Below, one piece after another: positions 32,987 to 46,616 of a DNA stretch of 64,000 nucleotides. Position numbers and translations under genes: made by a program. The notes under the pieces are model-generated. The model worked only from the letters and a program-made list of their open reading frames with translations, was not told the origin of the DNA and did not search any database. Source of the DNA: Ascaris suum (Eukaryota; Nematoda; Chromadorea; Rhabditida; Ascarididae). Position 1 is the stretch's first letter; each line of letters begins with the position of its first letter. Where the stretch lies: positions 17,101,826 to 17,165,825 of the forward strand of contig CM024187.1 in NCBI GenBank assembly GCA_013433145.1. The letters are read 5' to 3'.

Positions 32987-35900
32987 TGTTTTATTTTTCT
33001 TACTTCGCTCGATTGGCATCAACTTTAAAGAGATATATGTCCTGTGATATTTGCACAGCTTCAAGAATTGCCCATAATTTTAGAGGGTAATGTTGAGGGG
33101 AAAGTTGTTTCTCTTCTAGGCTTCCAGCAGACTACAGGGACAGTAGATAAGTTATATATTTACAATAATGCAATATTTGCGTTTAGAGCAACACTATTTA
33201 TTAGCACTGACAGGTCACGTTACAGTATTTTTTCGAATGAGACGTCTTCGTAACGAAAGGCAGAGGGTGGGGAGGGGACGGATTATTCTTGTTTCAGAAA
33301 GTTTACGGTGCTGTGATGCGGATGTTATTGTTACTGTTGTTGTTATTTACTTGTGCTGTTATTACTGTCCACTTACAGTGGTAGTACTAGCGGTTTTGTT
33401 GTTATTCCTGTGACTGTCGTTGGTATTGTTGGTGTTTGCTACTGTCGGATTCTAAAATATAAAACTTTAATCCAACCTTCGTTCACTGCGATTGAGGAAC
33501 CCAATTGTGTCGTACAGTGCATGCGTCGGTTTAGCCTCGAGAAAACAAATGCTCTTTTTTCGCTGGGAAAAGTTTTTAATGACAAGTGAATGAAAACTAT
33601 AAGGTGGTTTTAAATTCGATTGGCTTGCTAAGTGCACTATTTGGTTTCGAGTTTACCTTTTCAGCAGCTTATTTATTTACGTTTATTCGTTTCGGAGAGG
33701 TGAGTGACGCCGTGCAGTTATATCACTGTAAGTCACAGGTGATTATCCATTAAACACCGATACTGGTAAGGTGATGGTGTGGTGATCGGAAAGCTAGAAT
33801 GAATGTGGAATGAATTGAACTCGAATACATAAAGTGGCGATGTGTTCCTTGCACCAGATGTTCGCTATTTGGAAACGTTTAAAAGTTTTGTGGGTTAATA
33901 ATCAACCGACATCTCATGTGCATAGAATGGTATCGTGCTATGTCATTTCTCGAAACAAAGGCGATGGTCTTATGTCAGCTAGGCTGCCATTTGCTTGTCG
34001 CAGTGAAGTTCAATCCTGCTCCATGTTTCATAGTCGCAGCGCAGCAGTTTGAAGAAATCACATGCTTAGGTGTATTTAGCATTTAATCGACGATACCGGA
34101 TTGATGCAAGTAAGCTGGATGTCGTCAGGGACGTTGGTATCCTCAAGTACGTGTGGATTGTAGGGCGCTAGTCAGTAATGAGTATTGAGCGATTCTGTAC
34201 GCAACATAGTCTTTCTAAAGACCTAATTATTCTTCAGCGAGATGGCACGGAAGACTAGACTTCATAATTAAAGAAGGTGGCATGCAGTAGAAGTTATGTA
34301 TGAAAGGGAGGACAGAATTCGGTGCAGATTTCAATAGGTAAACCGGCTGATGCTAATTATTCGAGTGTTATTGCTAATATATGCTTTAGAAGTTTTCTCG
34401 TTGAGGAGTGTTTTCACAGAGTATACTGATCTATGTTCTTCACTGTTTTCCCATCTTGCATCTAACTTCGAGGTTTCTAAAACGACAGTAGTATTGTTTC
34501 ATCGGCCTTAACATTTTGCAAATCCCGTGTAATGTAACAGTGCATGCAATTTACAGTGTGCTGAGTTCGGGCAACAAATTTCTTCGCCGAAGTCAATGGA
34601 GTTTTACGCGATCGCTGCTAGTCCTAAAAATTTGGCATTGGTAGAGTACGCCCACATATAATTGTGATGATTCCTTCATAAATGCTTTCTGGAACTCGTT
34701 CTGTGAGGTCAACAGCTTTGAAGTAATTCCTGAACTTTATGCTTTTACGTTGTTTTGAATGAAGTAGATCGCAGGGCACGGCATCACCATAGGTTTACCA
34801 TACTATTGCAGTGATGAAAGAATTTTTGGACATAACTTCTTTCATGTTGATATTCACCTCGGAAAGTTATCAGTCATCCAAAAGATTGTTGAATTGCCTG
34901 GTAAAACGTGGTATACGTTTAAAGTGGGTTAGATCAGAGTGCATACATACGTCTCAGCACTTCAGCTTCATCAAAGGATAACCTAGAACAGCTGACGACT
35001 TGAATATGAAAGCAGCATTGCTTGAAAATATAATCTAGATAGCAGTTTCAACTTCCATGTAGACAGTTACTCTTGAAAGGGTGTCTTGGAAGTTATGAGC
35101 GATTGCACCGTGAGTGCATCCTGGTTGCATTTCATCAATATTTTTCAAGTGCTTTTTTTCTTCTACTGCATGCGTCGCAACATTAAATAACGCGATAACG
35201 AGAAGCACAGTCTACAGGCAATTCACGCAATGCCACGGATTTATGCCAAGAAAGTCCCAACAAACCCAAAGGGGTGATTTCCGACTGTACACATGAAGAT
35301 GAAGAACGTCGTGAACAGCAATTATATCGCGAGGTTCATCGATCGCAGTGCTTTTAGAGGTGATCTTTGATAAAGCCTTTCAATTCGAGACGCGATATGT
35401 GTGATTTATATGAAACTGCTACTGAGGGTGGTCCGTACCGTTATGTTACTTAAGCGGATGTAAAAACGTCAAGGGTTCGCGAACTGGAGATCCATCTCTA
35501 ACTGCTACTGAGATATGGACGCGTCAATGAGCCGACGTTATACATTATAAAGGTTGTTGACACAGAAAGTTGTCCGCGCAATTTTAACATGATGGTAGAA
35601 GCGAGTTGTGAGATGTCCCGTTTCCCTCATGCCTTACCTCCTTTTTTTGCTCAGGAATAAATCTGTTAACGGCTGTGGCTACGGAAACAGAAATTCACAA
35701 ACCCGTTGAAGAATAAGATCGATTCGTAATTGTAGCAATAATTTATCACCCAGCTTGCCTAACATCAGTCACAAGTTTCGCATCACATAAGTGTCGTGAA
35801 TGCTATATGCTTTGCGTGCCTTCGGCTTCCGATTTGTTCAGAGTCATCGTTTTATCGTTATTCGTTATGACAGAACAAGAAACGAAGCCAGGAATCATAT

Positions 35901-36266
35901 ACGAGCACGGAATTGAAATTTTAACAAAAAATTTCGAGCTCTTTCGTGGAGATTTTTGGGTAGCACCAAAGGCTCAGCGAAATGCAGATTTTTAAAGAGG
36001 GCACTTCAAGATTTTTCAAGTATGGGAATTATTACTGAAAGGAAAGGGGGGAGAGAGGGAGAGGGAGAGAGCATGAATGACGCAAAAACTGACGGAAAAA
36101 TTTGAAACAGTCGATCACATTGGGAGCCGGCTACTTCTCCAGCACCACAATTTTATGAGAGAGGTGTCTGCCTATCTCTTATTCCACAAATTGGGTTAAG
36201 GAGGTAACACAAGCGAAAGCGAAATACTTGTGGTTGCAGAATTGGGATCGAAGAAGCAATTTTTCC
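32987..36266. other. Intergenic stretch without a supported gene
   Basis: Lies between the 3' end of the unknown plus-strand gene and the 3' end of the minus-strand Rab32/38 gene, so the two genes converge here. Open frames of 60-81 codons occur but have no family motifs. A purine-rich GA tract lies near 36.05 kb. Confidence 0.5.
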
Positions 36267-36272
36267 TTTATT
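36267..36272 (-). terminator. Polyadenylation signal of the Rab32/38 gene
   Basis: AATAAA on the minus strand (TTTATT on plus), 45 bp downstream of the TGA stop at 36317-36319. The spacing is typical of a short nematode 3' UTR. Confidence 0.6.
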
Positions 36273-36316
36273 AGGGACTAGATGAGATGCACAACGACCA
36301 ATAACCATCGAATAAG

Positions 36317-39300
36317 TCAAGAGCAGCAATTCGGTCTTTCACTTTCGAATAACCTTCGTTGGCTGTTGGTCGCCATTGAGCTGCCAAGTTTTCGCACGTT
36401 TCCATCTCGTTGAAAGAGTGGTATTTCATATTGACCCTGCTTTTCCGTTGCAACAATCTGAACGTTTATACTTTCGATAACGAAATTGATTTCTGGAATG
36501 TGCACTCGAAAAAAAAACCGAATTTCTCTCGCATCGAAAACTTGTGCGTCAGGGCTTGCTAACATTTATCGATGATATTTTATCTTCACTCAGCTAAAAT
36601 TGCCTTTGTCGTTGCTACGGTATCGCAACGGTCATGCACATTAAAACTATGAACTGAATGGAAATATAGGGACTTAATACTATTATCGAAACTGTGTCAT
36701 TTTGCTACTATTTCTTTCAAGCTCAAGCTATCTGCAAAGTTTAGCCCTATTAGGATGGTTCAATGATTCATCTCCCAATGTTTGCTTGATTTCTTTTTTT
36801 TTGGATAGGGTGCAATAATCTGTGTTAGATCATCGCCGCCTGTTTCCTTGCACTCGCAACTCTCTCTTGGCGAGAAACTTCTTTCGCTATCTGCTGCGAT
36901 TAGAAGAAACCCAGCGAACGTTCAATGCTGAGCATACGAACGTCCCAAGTGGTGTCAACACCAAACGTCAGCTGAAGCAGCACTCGAAGAGGTACAGGTG
37001 TGACACACCAAGAAACTGGTGGGAGAAGTTGCGGCAAGATAGAGTGGACAAGTTCAACCATACTTAATTGTCTTTATTGTAAAGTCCCGTGTTAAAGCAG
37101 ATAGCTTTATAGCTTAGAAGAAATGCATGAAGGGAAACTTGTAATTCTCCATGAACATAAAGCCATAATGGGTGACGAATTGATCGGAAAAAAGGAGGAA
37201 ATTAGAAAAAAGAGAAGCGATTAAGAAACTCCGATTACAACAATCTTCATACAGCGTAAACTGCTACCAATGCAAAAAGAGCTCAAAATTTCCTCACGTG
37301 CATTACTTTTATTAGGAAGCTGTATGCGCTGCATCAGAGAGAATATTTCCGTTCATATCCGCAATTGGTTAGATTTGGAAGTACAGCTTTTGAAACTTTC
37401 TTAACCTTTGACTCATGTGAAATTAGAATTGCTTCCTATATGTCTATGGGCAATTTAAAAATTTGATGCTCGCGATCCTATGATCGAGGAGATCGTATCA
37501 AGTGTAAGACTTATCGAAGAGTAGAAAATGATAGAGAAGTTGCTGTTAAAACAATGTCCGAATAGATAGATGCCTCATCGCGAATACTCCATTTAGACAA
37601 TATTGGCGGAGCAAATGATAAAGCCTGATCTTTGTTTCAGTGCATTAGTGTCGAAAAATTTAGGCGATTGATCGGAAAAGCTTGCTGCAGTGAAGTGTTA
37701 CGGAAATTCTCGTATTTTACCCTCCAAAGCGCTTTCATGAACAACGAAAATCGTAATGTTGGTTCTAATGTGTATGTGGAGCTTTTATTTTCCAAGATAT
37801 TTTCTAGCATATTTTTAAGGATAAATCTGCGAATGTACGAAGTAAACTTACATGTTCAGCGAGAAATCTGAACCCTTCCTCAATGCCGAAATTATCTTTT
37901 GCCGACGCACGAAACGCTCCAATAAACGACTCCTTCTTGCAATATTCGGCTAGCAGATCTTCTGTCACTTTATTTTCAATATCGCACTAAAAAATTGGTG
38001 ATAAAATGGCAACGATTCAATGAAATCTGAAATACGGAAACTCCGACGTTATATGCACTCTCAATTATACGTTCCATATTCGCATATCCAGATAAACTCG
38101 ATGTATCCTCAGTTGACTGTACGGCATTGAGCAATACGGGAATAAAATTGCTGTTTTCGATTACACGTTATATTCCAAAAAAGTGAAGAGATTTAAAAGT
38201 TATTTTGAAATATTACGAGGAAGTTGCGGAGAATATAAGTGCGTAAGATTTGTTAACAAAGTGGATAAAGTTTGCCGGAGGGTGACAATATTGCTGTCTT
38301 CGAGTCTACATCTTCCAACGAGCTCAGGATTTTCTCAGTCTTGGGTAATGTGATCGAGTGTGATTTATGATAGCGATGAAACCCTTTCTGCATCACCAAA
38401 CAATAACATTCTTTCTCTGATAAGACTATGCCATGGGACTGCAAAGAACTTCTTTCACCTCCCTCCTTCTCCTAGCCTGTTTGGTACGGTTTCCCCAACT
38501 TGTGAGCAGAATTTAATGGCAGCAATCGAATGATCATGACTTTCTTGTTCGAGCTAAAATTAATATTGCGTTCAATATTCTGTAAGGAAATTGGGAGTTC
38601 TTTTTTTTTTCTGGAATCATAGACCCTGTTAGCCTACGCCCCACTCTCATTGATTGCACACAAGTATGTCACTCAGTGTGTTCTACTCAATTTGAGCTGA
38701 TTTTTGAAAGATATTTTCATTCCTAACATCTGAGCTGATTTGCATGTTTAACTCACGAACGTTGTGGGCAATGGAAATAGGCATAGTCCCATGCGAGCAT
38801 TGTGTATGACCTGCCAGTATATGGATGGATATGTAAGCCGTCATGCTCATTGGGATTTCCATTAGGGATAAATACGGCCAGTTCATCGACGGATTCCAAA
38901 AACATCGACGTATATATGATTTCAAATCCGGTTATTAAGCACGACAGCAATCTGCGCACTGCTGTAATTCACTCGGCTGATTTCAGGATCTGAAACCAAC
39001 AAGGGAACTGTATATTCGTGTGTTAGCTGGAGAAAGATGGTAAGATGCAGAGCTCGCTGTATGTTTTTCAAATAGGTAAGCAGAACTATTTGTCCGGGAA
39101 CGCTTATTCATGGCGACCAATATCAGTTCTGATAAGTCTATTAAAGTGTTGAGGGGAAACATTACCTTATTAGCGATGAGCACAGCTGGCACTGGTTTGC
39201 CATTCGCTAAGCATACTTTATTGTCCAAATCAGCCTTCCACCGTAATGCTCCATCGTAGGTGGCCTGTCTCGTTGCATCAAACACGATTAGCGCGCCATG

Positions 39301-40825
39301 CGCATCTTTATAATAAACACGCGTCATATTTCCGAAGCGGTCTTGCCCTGAATTTTTAAAACGCTGTCTGGAAATTCTCTTTCAAAGCTTCGCAGTACTC
39401 GCAGACAAGAGATGTGGCACTAAAGTGTCATTCTTTCGAGTTCTATGTTGTAGCGGAATAGTCCCGGCATAATGGTGGTGCAGCTTTCAGCGTGACGTTA
39501 TGTAACGTATTCGCTGACTGTAAAAACGGGAGATATAAAGTGCTGTATAAAGCTTTGGGTTTCATAAAGTACGTTGCTTCATTCGTTAAAAGTGCAAACA
39601 TGGACACCCAACCATTAACGACGAAGCAGCTATCTAAAAACTTCATCTGTAAATAAATGAATGAGAATGGATAGCTCTTAGATTCAGTGCTAAGCGTATT
39701 TACGAAATATTATCCAGGTAATGGACTGGAATTTCTAAAAGCAAAGCTTCCGATTTAATACGTGCTTGCTGTAATCAAAAACGCTCGAAATGGGGAACGA
39801 TGCGTTGTGGAATGGTTAATAAGGCCGAACGTCATGTAAAGCTATGCTTCGATGCCTTTGCTGCAAAGCATCTTCTAGAAAACACTTTTCGAATTGATTA
39901 GATGAATACAGATGCCAGGTATTTAACCGGAAATTTTTATAGTACGAGATAAACTGTCCAAGTTGGGTACCTGATATGTCCCATATCTGTAATCGCAATA
40001 ATGTATCCACATCCCACACAAGTACCTTCATTGCAAAATCGACACCTACCTGCAAATTCAGAACTTTTCGCACAAGTAGTACTGCGCTTATTACAGCGTC
40101 CACAACTACCACCACAACTTTATCGTTTGACAATTTCAGGACTGGGATTTTAATTAATATTTTCATTGATCGCGGTAGAACTACTGTCGTTGGAAATTCT
40201 TTAACCTTAAAGGCATCAGCTTCTAAGACTTGTTTTTGAGGCTAATGTTGATGCTTCTACATGCTAATGTCATCCTACGCAACAGTGTGAAGGAAGAAGA
40301 TGAAACTGCATATATGCACAGAACTTCGATCTTTGCAAGCGTTAGGTTGAACGAAAATTGTGGAAACGTCTTCGGATGTTTCATAGAAAGCGTTTCTCTA
40401 CTTTTGACCCAATATTTGCGTGCATATTTTTTAAAGCTCACTATTCGTTTATAGCGCTTATTATGAATTAGAGTAATTCCAATCCCAGTAAAGTCCTATG
40501 GATTATCACCGTTCAACGAAAAATTTCTTGGAAGGTGAAGCAGGAATGACGAAATGTTTTGATTAATCCAGTCAATAAAACATTTACTGGCAGTTTAACA
40601 ACGGTATATTTTCACTGAATATCATGTCAAATAATATTTGAAATCTACGCAAAAACAAAACCTCACCGTTGCTTTATAGTATTGATTAAATAAGTTATGA
40701 ACATAACGGCGAACAATCGACGATTTGCCAGTGCCGACATCACCGATTATGAGTATTTTGAATAGAAGCTGCTTCTTTGTTAGTGATTTCTGGGTGCTTG
40801 ACGTTGTGGGCTGGAAAGCATTCAA
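36317..40825 (-). CDS. glo-1: Rab32/38-family small GTPase (GLO-1-like)
   Basis: Complete five-exon gene read on the minus strand: 40825-40667, 40049-39971, 39347-39166, 37986-37852, 36457-36317. It encodes 231 residues, with intron phases 0, 1, 0 and 0. G-box motifs: P-loop GDVGTGKS (28-35), switch I threonine T53 in KAT|VGVDF, WDISGQDRFG (76-85, catalytic Gln81 kept), NKCD (139-142) and SAK (168-170). The 28-DVGTGK-34 core, the VGVDFAMKVL segment and FIGAFRASAKDN...IEEGFRFLAEHI are typical of Rab32/38/29. The protein ends ...PNCCS, a double-Cys prenylation site. The start is the ATG at 40825, giving a 22-residue N-terminal extension before the G domain. In C. elegans the orthologous group member GLO-1 builds gut granules (lysosome-related organelles); the name is assigned by similarity. 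WDIAGQE, usual in Rab32, is WDISGQD here. An AATAAA lies 45 bp after the stop. Confidence 0.9.
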
Positions 40826-43800
40826 ATATTATGGCATTTGTGGTATTTCTTCGCTGAAAACGACCTGTCTAAAGATCAACTACTGAAACGAAACGCGAAA
40901 TCATTAAAACGACTTGAAAAATCGAAAAATTTCTTCGATAACTTTTTCGGGCGGAAGCTCACAGCGTGTTTCGTTACTGGAGTATCAACAGGACCTTATT
41001 TTTGAAAGGAGATGTAATGGGAACTCACCTGCGGTAAAGACATCCTCAGCTTGTCGCTTCTGATTGAATATTTCAGAAGACTTCTTCAATCACTTTTTGA
41101 TTAAGTTTGTTTGCCTGAAGTAATATATTAATTTTCGTTTATGCGACCAAATACATGGATGAACCTGGCATCTGGAGACTTCAGACATGACAGGGGTTGC
41201 TTATTTCAATTCAACACTTCATTCACGGCGTTGCACCAGCGCGATCATAGAGAGAAAGGCAGTCTTTATTGTTCGATTAGTCGAACATGCTCGACCTCTA
41301 CCTTTGAGCTCGATAATCTGAACTGCATGGGCTAAGTTTTTTCAAAGAACCGACCTCAACCTATAAAATTTGATGGCTGCATCCCACATTTACAGGTTGG
41401 GATCGGTGTAATGGAAGATAACGTCGAGCTGTTCAGGGCACGAAATAAAGCGGAGAAATCAACTAGCTTGACCAAGCGAACAATAATGCTTCCCGATAAC
41501 AAAGTCTCACCTAAACCGATTTCATACAACATCTCTCAGCATACTTAGGTTTAGACAGTCTGCGAGCCGTTACGCCCCACACATGTTCGAAGGGCTTACA
41601 ACAAGCACAGAAAGATTGCGGTTGGAAAAAAGTTGCACACTTCAGGCAAATTAGCTTCGAGCACAAATTTTCGAAGGAATTGAAAAAAAGCGCAAAGAAC
41701 TCTTGGTTGAAGGATTTATTAATTCTGGGATAATTCCATGCACCTTCTACCCGTTCGTTAGCGGTTGCTTATGTGCCTTGAAATTATAGGATTATTTCAC
41801 AGGGTTTGCTAAAAAGTCAGCTAATTTAGATGGTTTTTCTTGTAGAATTATGGCGATACACTTTGCTTCAAGGAGTATGACCCTGTTTAAATGTCATTAC
41901 CTGCTTTAGAATCACTTTATTACTTATAGATTCGAATAATCCTCCAGGTCAGTCGACTCACTGATTGTACTGCTTGTATTCATCGTTGGGATTAAATTGC
42001 ATGCTTCGTCACCATCTCTTATTCTTACGTTTTTTGAAAATACGCTCCGATGTTGAAATGAATATGTAACTCTCTCCCACCAACATGATAGAGCAAACAT
42101 CGCCTACGAGCAGCGACTTCCTCCCTCTCCCTCCCTTTTTCACCTCCCCCATTCCCTATGACGGATATCATTATTATTCATTCTTCAGTCTTCCGCATTG
42201 CAAAGAAAGAAGTCCTACTCCTCCGATCCGCTAAAAAACACACTGTAATTACTTCTCTTAGTACGCTTACCTCAGCTATCTTCATTCACAAGCACACAAA
42301 ACTTCGATTAGCCGATTTCAATGCTCGCTGAATAAGAGTAATTTTTCGGATGACACACGCAAATGACCGCAACAGTGGTACCCGCATAAACAGTTGAAGT
42401 TCAGGCGGCTAGGATGCAATAATAGGATATGAATTTAGCTGGTGTGTTTATCTTCTTTTTGATTATTGGCAGGAATTAACAACGGCGCAACAGCTTATCT
42501 TCTTTTCCACTCTCCGCTTTCATATCGGTGCAGCACTTAGCGCTTGCCTCTTCCGCACGTGCAGTCTTTATTGGGGCATGTTGAAATGTTGAAATAACAG
42601 GTGTCTCCATCTTCCTCTCAATGTCTACAACGCTACCCTTCTTCTTGTACTGTCACCCCGCCGAAATTCACCTATGGGGAGATTCTCGATGTTTACCCCT
42701 TTACCAGCTTCTCAACGCATACGGCAAACTTTCCTGTTCGAATTTCCACTACACAATGGCCTTCGGTTTCCAATTTCGCCACAATTCATCGGATTTTGTA
42801 TGGCTTAGTAATATTTGAATACACCATAACATTTGCAGGCCAATCTTATTCCGCACCAGATCGGAAATGCCCCAAAACAATATTCTGACTGAAGACTTGT
42901 ACATCGGTTAGGCTCATTTTGTGCAACTGGCCAATCTCACAGTAAGCGCCCTAATAGGAAGTTCTGTCGGCATATACAGATTTTGAACAAGTACGTGGTC
43001 TGATGGGATGAAATGCAAGAGAGCGTTTCATGTCTGCCTTCCTAACGGAACTTGTACTTGGTTGACTATTTGTGCAAATAATTGACTGGGTAATTGAACT
43101 GCAAAGAGTGGATGATCATACCTGTAGTAGAGATGGACGAAGAATCCTAAGAAAAGGAGGGAAGGAAGAATGAATGGGGAGACTGAAAATGGCATTGACT
43201 TTCACCTCCCCGCAAATTTGAATTGCTTTAGATGGAAAATCCATCTCTACGTTTCATCAGAGATTTGGAAAGGCTTCAGGACGAATCTCACCTGTGCGCA
43301 CTATTTCTGGGGTGTCCCATAACGTGGAATTAATAATGCGGCACAAAAGTTCTTTCTACATGCCGAAATTTATATGATCTCATTAAAACGCAGAAACAAA
43401 ATATCACTATTGACAAATTTCTAGTCTCTTTATGTTCTGTGAATACCGATTAGGTTTTCTAGGTGTGGAAAAAGCGCCCTTTGCTGACTTTTACACCTTA
43501 CTGCCGCATTAGTTGAAAGCGATAAGGAGCAAAGAAAAATCAACATAACGCCCCAGCTTTTTGTTTTCAGAAACACGCACTGAAGTATGCTCAAAAATAT
43601 TTTTCTAATTAGTAGGTCCGCCATTACTGAAATATTCGCTTTACTTGAAATCTTTTACCTCAACAACTACTGCTGAAACATGCAACGCCGAGAAATATTC
43701 ACTGCCCTAAGTTTCCTTTCAGTTTGCTTGCTTATTAAATTATCAGGCTGCAGTTCGAAGCGCCAAACGACAGACAACTCTCTAGGAGCGACAAAAAATG

Positions 43801-46616
43801 GAAAGACTTCCCGCTTTCGAACGACCTTTTGAATCGAAACCGGAAGAAAAATGAATCGAATTTCGGAATCATCGCGCCATACGAACAATAATTATGCACA
43901 AAGACGTTGTTAACTCATCGAATTTCCACGTTCCTTCATTAATCGTTTCTGTTAGAAAGTCTAGAGATACAAGCATAGCGGCGTTGGCGATATAGCGAAT
44001 AATTTTTGCAGCCTTAAATTCCATAAAAAAATATCACATTTGTAATTAACAGATGAAATACACAAGCAGTATAAAATTGGAAAAACTACTTTCATTCGTT
44101 CGCAAAAATAATGCCTCTCGATAGGATCAAATGTTGTAGTTATTTGAGGTAAAACAAAACGTTGAAGGATGTTTGCACAGGATAAACACAGAAGCAACTG
44201 AAATGTTCGAAAGTCAGAGAATGAAGTGAGGCGAGCGGCAATGAAGAGGCGACGATGAAAACAAAAGTGCTGATACATGTGATGGCGTTATCAGCTGCCC
44301 ACATGCCCTGTCAACATCCACACCTGATAAAGGAACATTAACCTCGTGGGTGAAACCTCAAAATAGAGTTGGAAACACGGCAACAACCATTGACACTTCA
44401 AACCCAAAACTACGCGCACTACTACTTTCGGTCGACGTTCGAGTGACATTGCCCTCATCACAAAAGCAAATTCTACATCGCAGGCGGTTTGACGAATTTT
44501 CGGTTCAGGTCTTGAGAGATTTTTCTCAAAGAAATAATCAGTTCGGTTCATTTAACAATAATTCAAAGAGCCCTACAAATTCCCACTGAGTTTGTCAACA
44601 ATTTAATCGTTGCGATGTTTTCAGGAGAATTCGAAAAATCGAGAGTAACTTAATTGCACAAAAGAATTTCGATTAAAACGATCGGCGGTCCAAACCAAAT
44701 GGCAAAAACTGAGCGGCCAATTGAGTGAACTTAAACCTTTTATATAAACCAGTTGCATAAGAGCGTCCGCAGACAACGGCGCAAGCGAACAATGATACAT
44801 TTTGATCAACTTGTTCCCATGAGGCAGCCACATCCTCTTTGAGCGTCTCAGGAATTGTACAATAGTGACAATGACCGAAAGAAAGTTCTTTCAAACTTAG
44901 GTCGATAACCCACATAGGAGCAGTTTGCAACCGAAATCCGGCTGAATCCAAATATATTTCACGAATGTCGGTCGATTAGAAACCTGGACCAATCGGTCAG
45001 AATCGAATTTCCGTTGTAATGCCGAAAAAATGAGAACCAAATTTCGACCGGTGAAATCCAATCGAAATTCCCGTTCCCAACAGAAGTACAGTCAGCTGGT
45101 CATCATTACGATCCCAAAACAGCAGAACGGCAAAAAGCCGGAAGTGCGCAAGTACAGCTAACACAACCTCCACTTTCTTAACATGCCAATCTGCAAAGCT
45201 TTGGCATAAGTGAATGAATTTGACACAAAAATCACACACAGATGGCTCCTTACTTCACTTTCTATGAGCAAAGGATAACGCCTACGCACAAATTTCGAAA
45301 TATGAGGAATTGAGAAATGATCAACTGATAAACAAGCACTGCAGAATTGAGCGCAAAAAAGTATGTGAAACATGCGAAAAGTGCGCCTAAAAAAGCCTCC
45401 AGAACGCAGGGAAAATCTTTAATATGTTTTCCAGTTGCACCAGCACTGACCTCAGCCCACTGAAATTGAGAAATCAATGAAGTCAAGCCATTCTTAGCTG
45501 CTGACAAGCTTCAATAAAAGTGCTCTTGATAGTATGTCAGTTAGTGAGTCGCAAAACCTACCAAAAAGATTTAAACGGAAAATTATTCGGAAATGGGAGA
45601 AAAGCGGAGGAAGCAGAGTGCGGCGGAGGGGGTTGGAGTAGGGAGAGAATCGGAGTTTTCTTATGTCTCACCAAATATTTTATAAAATGGTATGCGAAAG
45701 CAGCGTTGTTTCCTCACGAAACAAAAGAGTGGAGAAACTGGAATCGTGCCGGTGGGAATAATCGTCGTTTTTGCGCTCGAGCAACCTCTGCTAATTTAGG
45801 GGAAGAATTCGCATAAAACCTCGTAGACGAATGAAAGACCAAAAATTTTTGTTAAAATTTGCATACTGGAAAATATTTTCTATCTCACATGCTATACGTA
45901 ACAATTATAAAATTCTATATGCTACAGGCGAAATCCTACAGCGCTGAACGGTTTGCGCTGCTTGTCGCTAGGCGAACTTCGTTTTCTGTAAAGCACCGAA
46001 AATTCATAAATGCTCCACATGGGAAGAAAAGCTCCTTCTTCAAAATACACACATTTCGAAAGGGTAATAGAAAATGAACAATCCAGCATTAGCGTCAACG
46101 GATGCTTGCACTAATTTATTTCTTGTGTTTGAATATGAATTATCCTTGAATAATAACTTAACATGGCGCTGAAATATTAATGCTGCTGTTCCACTTGTGC
46201 AAACTGTTTATTCTCTAATAAAACACCCCCCAGTTGGTGAGTAAACAATATTCGGGAATATTTTTGCGGATCGCAATAAACTCTCTTGCAACACTTTTAA
46301 ATAACCTCAACATAAAAATGAACAATTCAGACGAAGCCGTTCAGTAAGCCTTCAAATGTTTTCGCAGTTAACGCTTTTCATATTTTTCAAAACTTCCAGC
46401 GATTCGCCAGTCAGTAACCGCTAATTACTTATCTTTTGATTGTTTCTTCACCTCTTATTTCAAAGATATTATTGCACTTACTGCTTTGAAATTTTTTCCT
46501 GCCCTCCATTTCGCCGTGCATATAAGTGAAAAAAGCGACTTCAGCATGGAAAAAAATTCCTGGTCATGTATGGGGACCTCATTCATTTATATAATAGCGA
46601 CCGTGTAGCCGCCACT
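40826..46616. other. Stretch without a confidently identified gene
   Basis: The upstream region of the Rab32/38 gene, then mostly unassigned DNA. Open frames of interest: plus-strand 42601-42888, open in two frames, and a minus-strand segment 44.6-45.5 kb with hydrophobic, protein-like frames and at least one plausible exon (45049-45190). None has a recognisable family motif. A purine-rich GGA tract near 45.6 kb resembles other G-rich tracts in the window. Confidence 0.4.
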
